From: an uncultured Oscillospiraceae bacterium
Lineage (GTDB): Bacteria > Bacillota > Clostridia > Oscillospirales > Oscillospiraceae
Direction of reading: 5' to 3'
NCBI GenBank assembly: GCA_947629955.1
Contig: CANRFT010000026.1
Location: 1 to 32,696 of the forward strand
DNA: 32,696 bases
Positions 25,257 through 31,743 of the stretch are shown here, piece after piece; the stretch's first letter is position 1, and every line of letters starts with the position of its first letter. The notes under the pieces were generated by a model. The model was not told where the DNA came from, searched no databases, and saw only the letters and a list, made by a program, of their open reading frames with translations. The position numbers were made by a program, and so were the translations under genes.

Positions 25257-26263
25257 GGACCGCCGTCATCGGAAGCGGCGCCTGGGGCACCGCCCTGGCG
25301 CTGGTGTTGATGGAGAACGGCCACGAGGCCGCCCTCTGGAGCTATACGAAGGAGGAGAGCGGCGCCATCGCCGCCCATCGGGAGAACCCCATGCTCCCCG
25401 GCGTGCCCCTGCCGGAGGCGCTGGAATTGACCACCGACCTCTCCTGCGTGAAGGGGAGGGACCTGGTGGTGCTGGCCACCCCCTCCTTCGCGGTGCGCTC
25501 CACCGCCAGGGCGCTGAAAGAGGTCATCGACCCCGGCGTCCCCGTGGTGCTGGTGTCCAAGGGCATCGAGAAGGGCACCTCTCTGTTGCTCCACCAGGCG
25601 GCGGAGCAGGAGCTGGGGGAGAGCACCCCCATCGTGGTGCTGTCCGGCCCCTCCCACGCGGAGGAGGTGGGCCGGGGGGTGCCCACGGCGGTGGTGGTGG
25701 CCTCCGAGAGCCGGCAGGCCGCCGAACTGGTCCAGGACCTGTTCATGAACCGGCGGTTCCGCATCTACACCTCCCCGGACATCATCGGGGTGGAGATCGG
25801 CGCGGCCCTGAAAAACGTCATCGCCCTGTGCGCCGGCTGCTGCGACGGCATGGGCCTGGGGGACAACACCAAGGCCATGCTCATGACCCGGGGCCTCACC
25901 GAGATCGCCCGCTTAGGGGTGGCCATGGGGGCCCGGAAGGAGACCTTCGCGGGCCTCGCCGGGGTGGGGGACCTGATCGTCACCTGCACCTCCATGCACT
26001 CCCGGAACCGCCGGGCGGGCATCCTGCTGGGGAAGGGCAAGACCATAGAGCAAGCCATGGCCGAGATGGGCGGCGCGGTGGTGGAGGGCTACTACGCCGC
26101 CGCCAGCGCGAAGGAGCTGGCCGAGAAGGCCGGGGTGGAGATGCCCATCACCACCGGGGCCTACGAGACCCTCTACCACGGCAAGGACCCGCGGCTGGTG
26201 CTCACCCAGCTCATGAGCCGGGAGAAGCGGGGCGAGCTGGAGGAGGAAGAGTCCTGGATCTGA
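25253..26263 (+). CDS. gpsA: Glycerol-3-phosphate dehydrogenase [NAD(P)+] GpsA
   Basis: A 336-residue cytoplasmic enzyme that reduces dihydroxyacetone phosphate to glycerol 3-phosphate, the substrate of PlsY. The Rossmann motif GSGAWG is at 7-12. VLSGPSHAEEV (substrate region) and EIGAALKNVIALCAGCCDGMGLGDNTKA with the catalytic lysine of the ALKN motif follow, then FAGLAGVGDLIVTC and SRNRRAG. Full length. ATG 25253 overlaps the plsY stop by four bases. The der-plsY-gpsA order is common in Clostridia. It is ended by a strong terminator at 26286-26315. Confidence 0.97.
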   Translation: MRTAVIGSGAWGTALALVLMENGHEAALWSYTKEESGAIAAHRENPMLPGVPLPEALELTTDLSCVKGRDLVVLATPSFAVRSTARALKEVIDPGVPVVLVSKGIEKGTSLLLHQAAEQELGESTPIVVLSGPSHAEEVGRGVPTAVVVASESRQAAELVQDLFMNRRFRIYTSPDIIGVEIGAALKNVIALCAGCCDGMGLGDNTKAMLMTRGLTEIARLGVAMGARKETFAGLAGVGDLIVTCTSMHSRNRRAGILLGKGKTIEQAMAEMGGAVVEGYYAAASAKELAEKAGVEMPITTGAYETLYHGKDPRLVLTQLMSREKRGELEEEESWI

Positions 26264-26285
26264 GCCGGCAGGGGAGAGAGGATAC

Positions 26286-26315
26286 AAAAGGAGCGCCCAT
26301 ACGGGCGCTCCTTTT
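26286..26315. terminator. Bidirectional terminator after gpsA
   Basis: AAAAGGAGCGCCC (26286-26298) and GGGCGCTCCTTTT (26303-26315), 13 bp perfect with loop ATAC. T-runs lie on both strands; the convergent membrane-protein gene stops at 26330. Confidence 0.88.
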
Positions 26316-26329
26316 CGCGTCAGCAAGGA

Positions 26330-27121
26330 TCAGATGCCGCGGGCGGACAGCCTCCTGCCCCACCAGGAATACACCGACTGGCCCACCGCCCAGATGACGC
26401 AGACGGCCAGCACCGGCAGAAAGCCCGTGCCCAGGAACATCCCCGCCAGGGTGAATACCAGCCACAGGGCGATGCAGGCATTGTTCACCGCCCGGTAGGC
26501 CCGGTAGGAGCACTGGCCGATGGCGGCCCGCTCCGCCTCGTCGCACTGGGAGAACCACTCCTTCTGGAACCTCATGTCGTATACCGACGCCTTTTTCTCC
26601 GGGTACAGCCGCTTGGTCATATCCACATACTGCTGCTGGAACCGGATGGAGATCACCCACGCCGCCAAAAACAGGATCGTGGTGCCGAAGAACCGCGCCG
26701 CGCTGCCGGTGCTGACGGCAAATCCCACGCTGTAGAACGCGGCGAACAGGAACATGGACAGGGTCACAAGGATGCTGCTGATCCACATGGCAGTGGACAG
26801 AACCCGGTCCGCACGGTCGGAGACGGTCTCGTCCTCTCCGTCCCAGGTCGCCAGGATGGCTTTGACTTTGGCGGTGAACGCCAGCCCGCAGAGGAGCTGG
26901 GCGGCAACACAGGCCGCCAGCAGCCAGGGGGCCACGCCCACGGCGAACACCGTCCCGGCCCTGGCCAGGGCGGCGGTAGCGTTCTCCTCCCCCACGGACA
27001 GCAGGGCCATGATCCCCACAAAGCCGATCACGCCGCCCGCAATCAGGGCGATCACCTCAATGAGCAGAAATTTGGGCAGGGCTTTTTTGTTGGCCTGTTT
27101 GATCTCGTCACTGTTGTTCAT
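26330..27121 (-). CDS. Membrane protein paired with HTH regulator (possibly DUF3169)
   Basis: A 263-residue membrane protein. Membrane segments are seen at about 19-43, 58-82, 112-134, 145-162 and 215-245. A cytoplasmic, basic/aromatic stretch lies between them (RFQQQYVDMTKRLYPEKKASVYDMRFQKEWFSQCDEAERA). The KALPKFLLIEVIALIAGGVIGF start and this middle block remind me of DUF3169, proteins often encoded after a small XRE-type regulator, but I am not certain. Two ATGs compete. ATG 27121 lies six bases after GAGGAGG and is chosen; ATG 27127 directly abuts that box. The gene start lies inside the end of the HTH gene (14-base overlap), so the pair is coupled. Confidence 0.7.
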   Translation of the reverse strand: MNNSDEIKQANKKALPKFLLIEVIALIAGGVIGFVGIMALLSVGEENATAALARAGTVFAVGVAPWLLAACVAAQLLCGLAFTAKVKAILATWDGEDETVSDRADRVLSTAMWISSILVTLSMFLFAAFYSVGFAVSTGSAARFFGTTILFLAAWVISIRFQQQYVDMTKRLYPEKKASVYDMRFQKEWFSQCDEAERAAIGQCSYRAYRAVNNACIALWLVFTLAGMFLGTGFLPVLAVCVIWAVGQSVYSWWGRRLSARGI

Positions 27122-27326
27122 GTCCATCCTCCTCTAAGATAAAGATGTCCTCCACCGTCACGCCGCAGATCTTGGCCAGCGTGAGGGCCAGCGTCACCGA
27201 AGGGGAGTAGTCCCCCCGCTCGATGAGGCTGATGGTCTGCCGGGACACCCCGGCCATGCGCCCCAGCTCCTGCTGGTTGACGCCCAGGGCGGCCCGACGC
27301 TCTTTCAGACGGTTGCGCAGTCCCAT
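27108..27326 (-). CDS. Small XRE-family transcriptional regulator
   Basis: A 72-residue single-domain helix-turn-helix protein. The XRE fold is visible in LKERRAALGVNQQELGRMAGVSRQTISLIERGDYSPSVTLALTLAKICGVTVEDIF; the recognition helix is SRQTISLIE. Such mini-regulators usually repress their own operon. ATG 27326 follows AAGGAGGCGCGGC and is preferred over an in-frame start at 27347. Immediately upstream are three TTTGTC half-sites at 21-base steps (27353-27400), the likely binding sites. It is coupled to the membrane protein gene downstream. What signal it answers is unknown. Confidence 0.9.
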   Translation of the reverse strand: MGLRNRLKERRAALGVNQQELGRMAGVSRQTISLIERGDYSPSVTLALTLAKICGVTVEDIFILEEDGHEQQ

Positions 27327-27352
27327 GCCGCGCCTCCTTTCTGACAAACTGG

Positions 27353-27400
27353 TTTGTCGTAATGACCGGTTCCTTTGTCAAAATGACAACTATCTTTGTC
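27353..27400 (-). promoter_or_regulatory. Repeated operator-like sites upstream of the HTH gene
   Basis: On the plus strand TTTGTC occurs at 27353, 27374 and 27395, exactly 21 bases apart. Two of them continue as an inverted half (TTTGTCAAAATGAC, TTTGTCGTAATGACC). The period equals two DNA turns, so bound dimers would lie on one face. Minus-strand TTGACA boxes coincide with the repeats, so binding would cover the promoter region; the exact -10 is unclear. Confidence 0.6.
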
Positions 27401-27486
27401 AAACATAAAATAGCACAGCCGGACCGCGCTGTCAAGAGGAAAGTGGAAAAAATCTGAAAAAAGCGCAAAAGAAAAGCGCCCGTTTC

Positions 27487-27515
27487 GGGGGACACTCCAT
27501 AAGGAAGTGTCCCCC
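27487..27515. repeat. Inverted repeat near the left flank of the mobile element
   Basis: GGGGGACACT and AGTGTCCCCC (10 bp, perfect) with a 9-base loop. There is no T-tract on either strand. It is in the 245-base gap between the HTH gene and the recombinase gene, which otherwise holds the operator sites and the terminator at 27552. Confidence 0.6.
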
Positions 27516-27551
27516 GTGGCGGCTCCTGTAAGTGAAAATTATCTGATTAGA

Positions 27552-27586
27552 GGCGGTGTAGTTATATGGGCTACGCCGTCTTTTTT
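27552..27586 (+). terminator. Plus-strand terminator antisense to the recombinase 3' end
   Basis: GGCGGTGTAG (27552-27561) pairs with CTACGCCGTC (27571-27580) with two G-T pairs, loop of nine, then TTTTTT. The recombinase stop codon sits inside the second arm. It points into the element, so it could block outside transcripts from running antisense through the recombinase gene. Confidence 0.6.
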
Positions 27587-29256
27587 CTGCGCTTCTGCAT
27601 GGCTTTGTAGTGGGTCAGAAATTGCTGCTCCAATTTCTCGGCGTCGGGTACGGTCCACAGGCCGATGGTGTTGTAGTAGATGTCCACAGTCTGATGGCGC
27701 TTGCCGTCTATTCTTTCCGGGCTGTGTACCACGATTTTTTCGATGAACTCATGGACGATTTCAGGCGTCAACTCTGTCAGCCGGGTCACCTGTCTGGCCC
27801 GCTCAATGAACCGCTGAAGGTCAGCGGTCTTATCCATAGTAGTTTCCAGGCTGGCATCCATCTCTGGAATCATTGCCTTCAACTTCTTCTGCTCGGTTTC
27901 CAGCGATAACGTCAGCGTAGCGAAGCGTTCCTCGGACAGCAGGCCCCTGGACATATCCTCGTAGCTTTTCTGGACGAGCCGGTCGATCTCCAATACCCGC
28001 TGTTTGGCCCGGTCCAACTCCCGCCGCTTGGCCGCCAGTTCTTTCTTCTCCTGCAGGCCAAACCGCTCCATCTGATCCTTGGCAAACACAGGCTCAAAAA
28101 CTTGGACGTACCACAATAGCCGCTGCAAGCCCTCCAATACCAACCGCTCCACCGTGCGTTCCCGAATAAAGTGGGCGGTGCATACGCCGGGGGTCTTGCG
28201 GTAGCTGGAGCAAAAGAAGTTAGCCTGCTCCCGCTTGTAATTTCCCAAGGCACTGTAATATAGCTTTTCTCCGCAGTCAGCGCAGTACAGCAATCCTGAG
28301 AACATACTGACAATACCGCTTTTCGTGGGCCTGCGACGGTGCTGGCGGAGTTCCCGGACAAGGTCGAAGGTCTCCCGGTCAATGACAGCCGGGTGGGTGT
28401 CGGGGAACACTTTCCACTCCTCCTGGGGCTTGTCCAGCCGTTTCTTCTGCTTGAAGGACTGGCTGAAGGAGCGGAAATTTACGGTGTCCCCGGTGTACTC
28501 CTGCCGGTCCAGAATGCCCGCTACGGTAGCGGAACACCAGTTGTGCGGATACGTCGGCAGCTTTGTGGGACATTTGATGCCAATGCTGTGCAGATACTCG
28601 CTGGGGGTCATCACACCGTCCGAGCGCAGCTTCTTGGCGATTTGCGTTGGCCCCAGGCCGCTCACGGACATCTGGAAAATGCGCCGGACCACCTCGGCCG
28701 CCGGCTCGTCCACCAGCCACTTGTTTTTATCCTCCGGGTCCTTTTTGTACCCGAAGGGCGGGTTGGTGGTGAGCGGTATCCCGGCATTCCCCCGGCTCTG
28801 CATGACCCGGCGCACTTTGTCGCTGGTGTTTTTCGCGTGCCACTCGTTGAAAAGGTCCTGCATGGGAACAATGTCGCTGACGCCGTTGGCCGTGTCGATG
28901 TTGTCCATGATGGCGATATACCGCACGTTCAAACGGACAAAATCTTCCTCCAGCAGTTGGCCCACCACCAGCCGGTTCCGTCCCAGCCGGGAGTGATCCT
29001 TTACCACCAGATTGGCCACAAGGCCCTGCTCGGCCAGCTCCATGATCTCCATGAAGGCCGGCCTTGTGAACGTGACTCCTGAGTAACCGTCATCGTAAAA
29101 GAATCGGGGGTTAGGCAGGTGGTTGTCGGCGGCGTATTTCTCCAAGATGGCCCGCTGGTTCTGGATGCTGCCCGAAATACCATCCTTTTCATCGTCGCGG
29201 GACAGTCTGGCATATAGCGCCGTGATCCTCTGTTGTTCTGGCTGCTTTTTCTTCAA
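27571..29256 (-). CDS. Large serine recombinase, TnpX-like
   Basis: A 561-residue site-specific recombinase. The resolvase domain holds the catalytic serine S19 in ALYARLSRDDEKDG, and VVKDHSRLGRNRL with the conserved arginines. The recombinase domain follows (TNPPFGYKKDPEDKNKWLVDEPAAEVVRRIF). A zinc ribbon lies about residues 325-370 (LLYCADCGEKL, then FFCSSYRKTPGVC). A coiled coil spans about 395-480, and a C-terminal domain resembles DUF4368 (IVVHSPERIDGKRHQTVDIYYNTIGLW), typical of TnpX relatives. It cuts and joins the element ends at a staggered dinucleotide. The start is TTG 29256 after AAAGGAG. A near-consensus promoter at 29307-29335 serves it. It appears intact. Confidence 0.92.
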   Translation of the reverse strand: MKKKQPEQQRITALYARLSRDDEKDGISGSIQNQRAILEKYAADNHLPNPRFFYDDGYSGVTFTRPAFMEIMELAEQGLVANLVVKDHSRLGRNRLVVGQLLEEDFVRLNVRYIAIMDNIDTANGVSDIVPMQDLFNEWHAKNTSDKVRRVMQSRGNAGIPLTTNPPFGYKKDPEDKNKWLVDEPAAEVVRRIFQMSVSGLGPTQIAKKLRSDGVMTPSEYLHSIGIKCPTKLPTYPHNWCSATVAGILDRQEYTGDTVNFRSFSQSFKQKKRLDKPQEEWKVFPDTHPAVIDRETFDLVRELRQHRRRPTKSGIVSMFSGLLYCADCGEKLYYSALGNYKREQANFFCSSYRKTPGVCTAHFIRERTVERLVLEGLQRLLWYVQVFEPVFAKDQMERFGLQEKKELAAKRRELDRAKQRVLEIDRLVQKSYEDMSRGLLSEERFATLTLSLETEQKKLKAMIPEMDASLETTMDKTADLQRFIERARQVTRLTELTPEIVHEFIEKIVVHSPERIDGKRHQTVDIYYNTIGLWTVPDAEKLEQQFLTHYKAMQKRRKKTA

Positions 29257-29306
29257 AAGTTACTCCTTTCCGCAGCCGAATGTGATATGGATTGCAAGGT
29301 ACTGTC

Positions 29307-29335
29307 ATCATACCACATCCGGCGCAAAACTTCAA
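29307..29335 (-). promoter_or_regulatory. Promoter of the recombinase gene
   Basis: Minus strand: TTGAAG (29335-29330), 17 bases, TATGAT (29312-29307), within the 98-base gap between tnpW-like and recombinase genes. Confidence 0.7.
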
Positions 29336-29354
29336 CACTTTAATGTGCGATATT

Positions 29355-29609
29355 TCAGTCGAGGATACGCATGACTTTCCCCTCGACGGTCTCGGTATTT
29401 TTGTCACTGAAATGGGCGTTGACGGAATAAACGGTACCGTCGATCTCCCGCTCAAAGCTGATCGGGTGGTAAAACTGATGCGTTCTCAGCCAGTTCAGAC
29501 GTTCCTCATGGGACAGGCCGGCAAGATATTCCGCTGTGTTGTCCAGCCGCTCCAGTACCTCATCGACGATCTCCCGCTCTTTTTCTGTCAACTCTAAAAC
29601 GATACTCAT
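29355..29609 (-). CDS. TnpW-like transposon protein
   Basis: An 84-residue protein. The C-terminal half, FYHPISFEREIDGTVYSVNAHFS followed by TETVEGKVMRIL, matches what I know of the transposon-encoded TnpW family found next to tnpZ/tnpX in Tn4451-type elements. The N-terminal half (LELTEKEREIVDEVLERLDNTAEYLAGLS) is a charged helix pair that the shorter members lack, so this copy may have an extra segment. Function is unknown; loss of TnpW is not known to stop transposition. ATG 29609 overlaps the relaxase stop by four bases (ATGA), with AAGGAGG in the relaxase end, so both are translated together. Confidence 0.75.
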   Translation of the reverse strand: MSIVLELTEKEREIVDEVLERLDNTAEYLAGLSHEERLNWLRTHQFYHPISFEREIDGTVYSVNAHFSDKNTETVEGKVMRILD

Positions 29610-30838
29610 CTGGTGTCATCCCTCCTTTCCCGTGTTTTGCTTTTCCCATACATGATGGACCGGCTCTGTTCTTCCCTTTGTCTGCGGACCGGGGCCAGAA
29701 TACTGTCCAGAAATTCCTTCACCTTTTCCGGCATGACCCTGACCGCTTCCAGATAAGGCCGGCACCGTTCCACCAACTCATCGAACTGCCTTTCCAACCG
29801 GTTCAAGCTGCTTTGCAGACTCCAGACCCTGGCCTGGAGCTGACGGTTTTCCTCCTTCAGCCGGTCGAGCTGCCCCCGCTCAGAAACGCCTTCTTTGGCA
29901 AGCTGTGTGAGGGCATCGTAGTCTGCCTGGGACACCGTGACCTTGCCGGTCAGCGTTTTCCTGCCCATGTCGTCGATTTCCGCATGGGTCTTGTGGACAG
30001 AATGAACGACCGCGTACTCGGCTTCCTCCGCTCTGATCTTCTCCCGTATCGCTTCCAAGCGTTCCGTGTCCTTCTTGATCTGATATTGCAGGCAGGAGAG
30101 ATTGTCCTCCGTGCTGCCCCGTTCCCCTCGGATGAAATCGGTGAATCCGGCCTCCTTCATGTGATCACAGAACTCGTCCTGCAAAACGCTGTAGGACGGA
30201 AGCAGCTTGGGCCTGCCTTTATCATCAAAGGCGGGCTTGCCATTCTCGTCCAAAGCCCGCTGGGACTTCCACTTCTTTGAATGACTGACCTGCTGGACGG
30301 TCTCTTTGACCGTGCCGACCAGCGCCTTATCCCTGCACCGCTTGGACCACAGCACTTGCTTTTCCACCACCGGGAGTGCTACAATGTGAAGGTGGTAATG
30401 GTAGACAGGGTATCCGTACCGCTCCGTCAGGGCCAGGTTGATCTCGTCGGCGTGCATGACAGCGGAGAGGATGTTCTGTTCTCCGTACAGCTTACAGGCG
30501 AAACGGTACGCCTCCCCATAGAACCGCTGGGCAAAGTCGTAGCCCCCGTGCCGCTCAAAGTAGTCCGTATTCACATCCAGGATCATCTCGTCATACACCC
30601 TGGCGTCGGCCTTCAGGCCCCGGAGGGATACCTCCCCGGCGGCCACCAGCCTGTCCAATGTCTCATTGTAGGTCGCGCCGCCGCAGTCCTTGAAGTGGAT
30701 ATTCATAGGGGTGCGCCCCAGATCCACGTTCATGTTGCCGTAATTTTCATTTTTTCGCTCGTTGTGGCGTTCGCACTTAGCCACACCCTCTCTCGTGTGG
30801 GTGACGACTCTTGCCACGGTGAAATTTGTTTTCCCCAT
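29606..30838 (-). CDS. MobV-family relaxase (Mob/Pre, TnpZ-like)
   Basis: A 410-residue relaxase that would nick oriT and lead one strand into a recipient. Motif I is ERHNERKNENYGNMNVD (25-39), where H25 aligns with the catalytic histidine of the pMV158 protein MobM. The metal motif is HADE (129-132) plus a histidine triad in VYHYHLHIVALPV (H147, H149, H151). The C-terminal third is a coiled coil (about 240-350, with LKEENRQLQARVWSLQSSLNRLERQ), as in other Mob/Pre proteins. ATG 30838 follows AAAGGAGGTTATAA. A matching MobV nick site lies 61 bases upstream. No coupling protein is encoded, so it needs a helper element. Confidence 0.9.
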   Translation of the reverse strand: MGKTNFTVARVVTHTREGVAKCERHNERKNENYGNMNVDLGRTPMNIHFKDCGGATYNETLDRLVAAGEVSLRGLKADARVYDEMILDVNTDYFERHGGYDFAQRFYGEAYRFACKLYGEQNILSAVMHADEINLALTERYGYPVYHYHLHIVALPVVEKQVLWSKRCRDKALVGTVKETVQQVSHSKKWKSQRALDENGKPAFDDKGRPKLLPSYSVLQDEFCDHMKEAGFTDFIRGERGSTEDNLSCLQYQIKKDTERLEAIREKIRAEEAEYAVVHSVHKTHAEIDDMGRKTLTGKVTVSQADYDALTQLAKEGVSERGQLDRLKEENRQLQARVWSLQSSLNRLERQFDELVERCRPYLEAVRVMPEKVKEFLDSILAPVRRQREEQSRSIMYGKSKTRERRDDTR

Positions 30839-30876
30839 TTATAACCTCCTTTCCACGCTGACCTGCGTCTCTCTTG

Positions 30877-30917
30877 TTAGATACTTTTTCAAAGTATCTA
30901 ACCCACTATGACACTTT
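30877..30917 (-). other. oriT of MobV type
   Basis: On the minus strand TAGTGGG/TTA (30908-30899) matches the MobV nick core TAGTGTG/TTA known from pMV158; the cut would fall between 30902 and 30901. It is framed by AAAGTGTC (30917-30910) and GATACTTT (30898-30891), an inverted repeat with one G-T pair. A second, perfect one lies downstream (TTAGATACTTT 30877-30887 with AAAGTATCTAA 30891-30901). Alternative hairpins around the nick are the usual MobV layout. It lies just upstream of the relaxase start. Confidence 0.78.
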
Positions 30918-31083
30918 CAGCCTTACGGCTGCAAAGATGTCAGTGGGGTCCTCGCGGACCGCGCCCCTTTTGTCGCTGCGCGACATTTCCCCCTGTGGGG
31001 GAATCTGCCCCTCGGGGGAATGGGGGCGCTGCCCCCGCGATCTGCGGATCGCTCCCCCGGCAGGGCCGCCCTTTGAAAAGGGC
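30918..31083. repeat. Array of eight short hairpins next to oriT
   Basis: Successive perfect or near-perfect stems: CAGCC/GGCTG (30918-30931), GGTCC/GGACC (30947-30960), GTCGC/GCGAC (30972-30984), TTCCCCC/GGGGGAA (30987-31003), CCCC/GGGG (31008-31017), GGGGGC/GCCCCC (31022-31036), GCGATC/GATCGC (31037-31052) and GCCCTTT/AAAGGGC (31068-31083). Loops are two to five bases. I see no convincing gene in the whole stretch 30839-31743; this array, oriT and the leader below fill most of it. Confidence 0.75.
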
Positions 31084-31225
31084 ACCCTGCACCCCGCCGA
31101 AACTTTTGCCGTTTTGCCTGAACACCGTTCCTGCCCCGGAATCTCACCGCGGCGTTTTGTTCTCCCGGTACGCTCTTTCCTTTCGGAAGGTCACGACGTA
31201 CTTCACCAAAAACATATCCTGTTCA

Positions 31226-31256
31226 GCCGGTCATTCAGTTGTGACCGGCGTTTTTT
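31226..31256 (+). terminator. Plus-strand terminator in the element's upstream region
   Basis: GCCGGTCA (31226-31233) and TGACCGGC (31242-31249), 8 bp perfect, then G and TTTTTT (31251-31256). On the plus strand it is a terminator, on the minus strand only a hairpin. No plus-strand gene ends here. Confidence 0.6.
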
Positions 31257-31341
31257 GGCAACAAAAAAGCCGGCACACCAATGTGTACCGACCCGCAAAG
31301 GGATAAACTACCCCCTTTGTGTTGCTGAAGTCGTTTTTCAC
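31231..31341 (-). CDS. Possible 36-residue ORF within the element leader
   Basis: GTG 31341 opens a frame starting MKNDFSNTKG and ending in KTPVTTE, with an aromatic/cysteine stretch in the middle (YTLVCRLFCCQ). No ribosome site is visible before it, and it overlaps the leader's terminator-like fold exactly. It may be a leader peptide whose translation opens the terminator, or a chance frame in structured RNA. I do not recognise a family. Confidence 0.3.
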   Translation of the reverse strand: MKNDFSNTKGVVYPFAGRYTLVCRLFCCQKTPVTTE

Positions 31342-31473
31342 ATTGATGTAACCGGCTTTGAGATACAAAGTCGAGACTGTCTTTCCGACCTCCAACTGCC
31401 GACAGTCCAAAGCAGTTTCGGAGGCGGAGAGGTGATCCTCTCTTATATGTAATTGTGGCTCTCCTATGGAGAG
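31262..31473 (-). promoter_or_regulatory. Structured leader RNA of the mobilization genes, with terminator-like end
   Basis: Reading from the promoter on the minus strand, the RNA would begin with CTCTCC/GGAGAG (31473-31459). Then come GAGAGG/CCTCTC (31442-31427) and GACTGTC/GACAGTC (31407-31375). A large compound hairpin follows. Its base AAAGCCGG (31359-31352) pairs with CCGGCTTT (31273-31266). Its second stem CATCAATGTG (31348-31339) pairs with CACATTGGTG (31285-31276), and an inner CAAAGGG/CCCTTTG (31319-31296) closes it. The last arm runs into TTTTTT, as in an intrinsic terminator. This suggests attenuation ahead of oriT and the relaxase gene. Confidence 0.6.
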
Positions 31474-31479
31474 TATTTT

Positions 31480-31509
31480 ATATTACAACATAGAACGTAT
31501 GTTTGTCAA
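31480..31509 (-). promoter_or_regulatory. Promoter of the mobilization module, with inverted repeat in the spacer
   Basis: Minus strand: perfect TTGACA (31509-31504), 18 bases, TAATAT (31485-31480). The spacer contains ACATA CGTTC TATGT, an inverted repeat that could bind a repressor. Confidence 0.7.
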
Positions 31510-31556
31510 GGGTTTTTGTCGAAATTTTTTAGTTTTTTTGATATGTTCAATTTAGG

Positions 31557-31585
31557 TTGCCTTCCAGTAATGGCTATGGTATTAT
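31557..31585 (+). promoter_or_regulatory. Promoter of the DUF4085-like gene
   Basis: TTGCCT (31557-31562), 17 bases, TATTAT (31580-31585). It leaves a leader of about 150 bases without a recognised structure. Confidence 0.55.
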
Positions 31586-31743
31586 TCTGTTAAAATGCAG
31601 ACTGACAAATTTCGGTTTTTCTACCTAATAGATGCCATATAGAAAAAGTATTGATAAAAGCGGGACAATAGATGGAACTAAGCCCAAGTCAAATGCGCAA
31701 AGCCTTTGAGAAGTTAAATTGATTTTGAAAAAGAGGTGTTACT

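Larger units (their letters stand above)
27520..31510. mobile_element. Tn4451-like mobilizable element (ends approximate)
   Basis: The set large serine recombinase, TnpW-like protein and MobV relaxase plus oriT matches the tnpX-tnpW-tnpZ module of Tn4451-type mobilizable transposons of Clostridia. Such elements excise as a circle by TnpX and are moved by a helper conjugative element. The genes use more A/T-ending codons than the flanking core genes. The left end should lie between the HTH gene and the recombinase stop, near 27,520-27,570. The right end is not found; it lies after the promoter at 31,510 or outside the window. No resistance or accessory gene is seen between tnpW and tnpX. Coordinates given are the minimal supported span, not defined att sites. 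Confidence 0.75.

Noticed and set aside
30874-31452. 192-residue plus-strand frame over oriT and the hairpin array
   Set aside because: No ribosome site, covers oriT and inverted repeats, and the protein has no domain pattern. The structures explain the sequence better.
31672-31722. 16-residue ORF MELSPSQMRKAFEKLN before the DUF4085 gene
   Set aside because: Only a weak GCGGGA box and no known family; may be a relic of a gene start, but cannot be supported.
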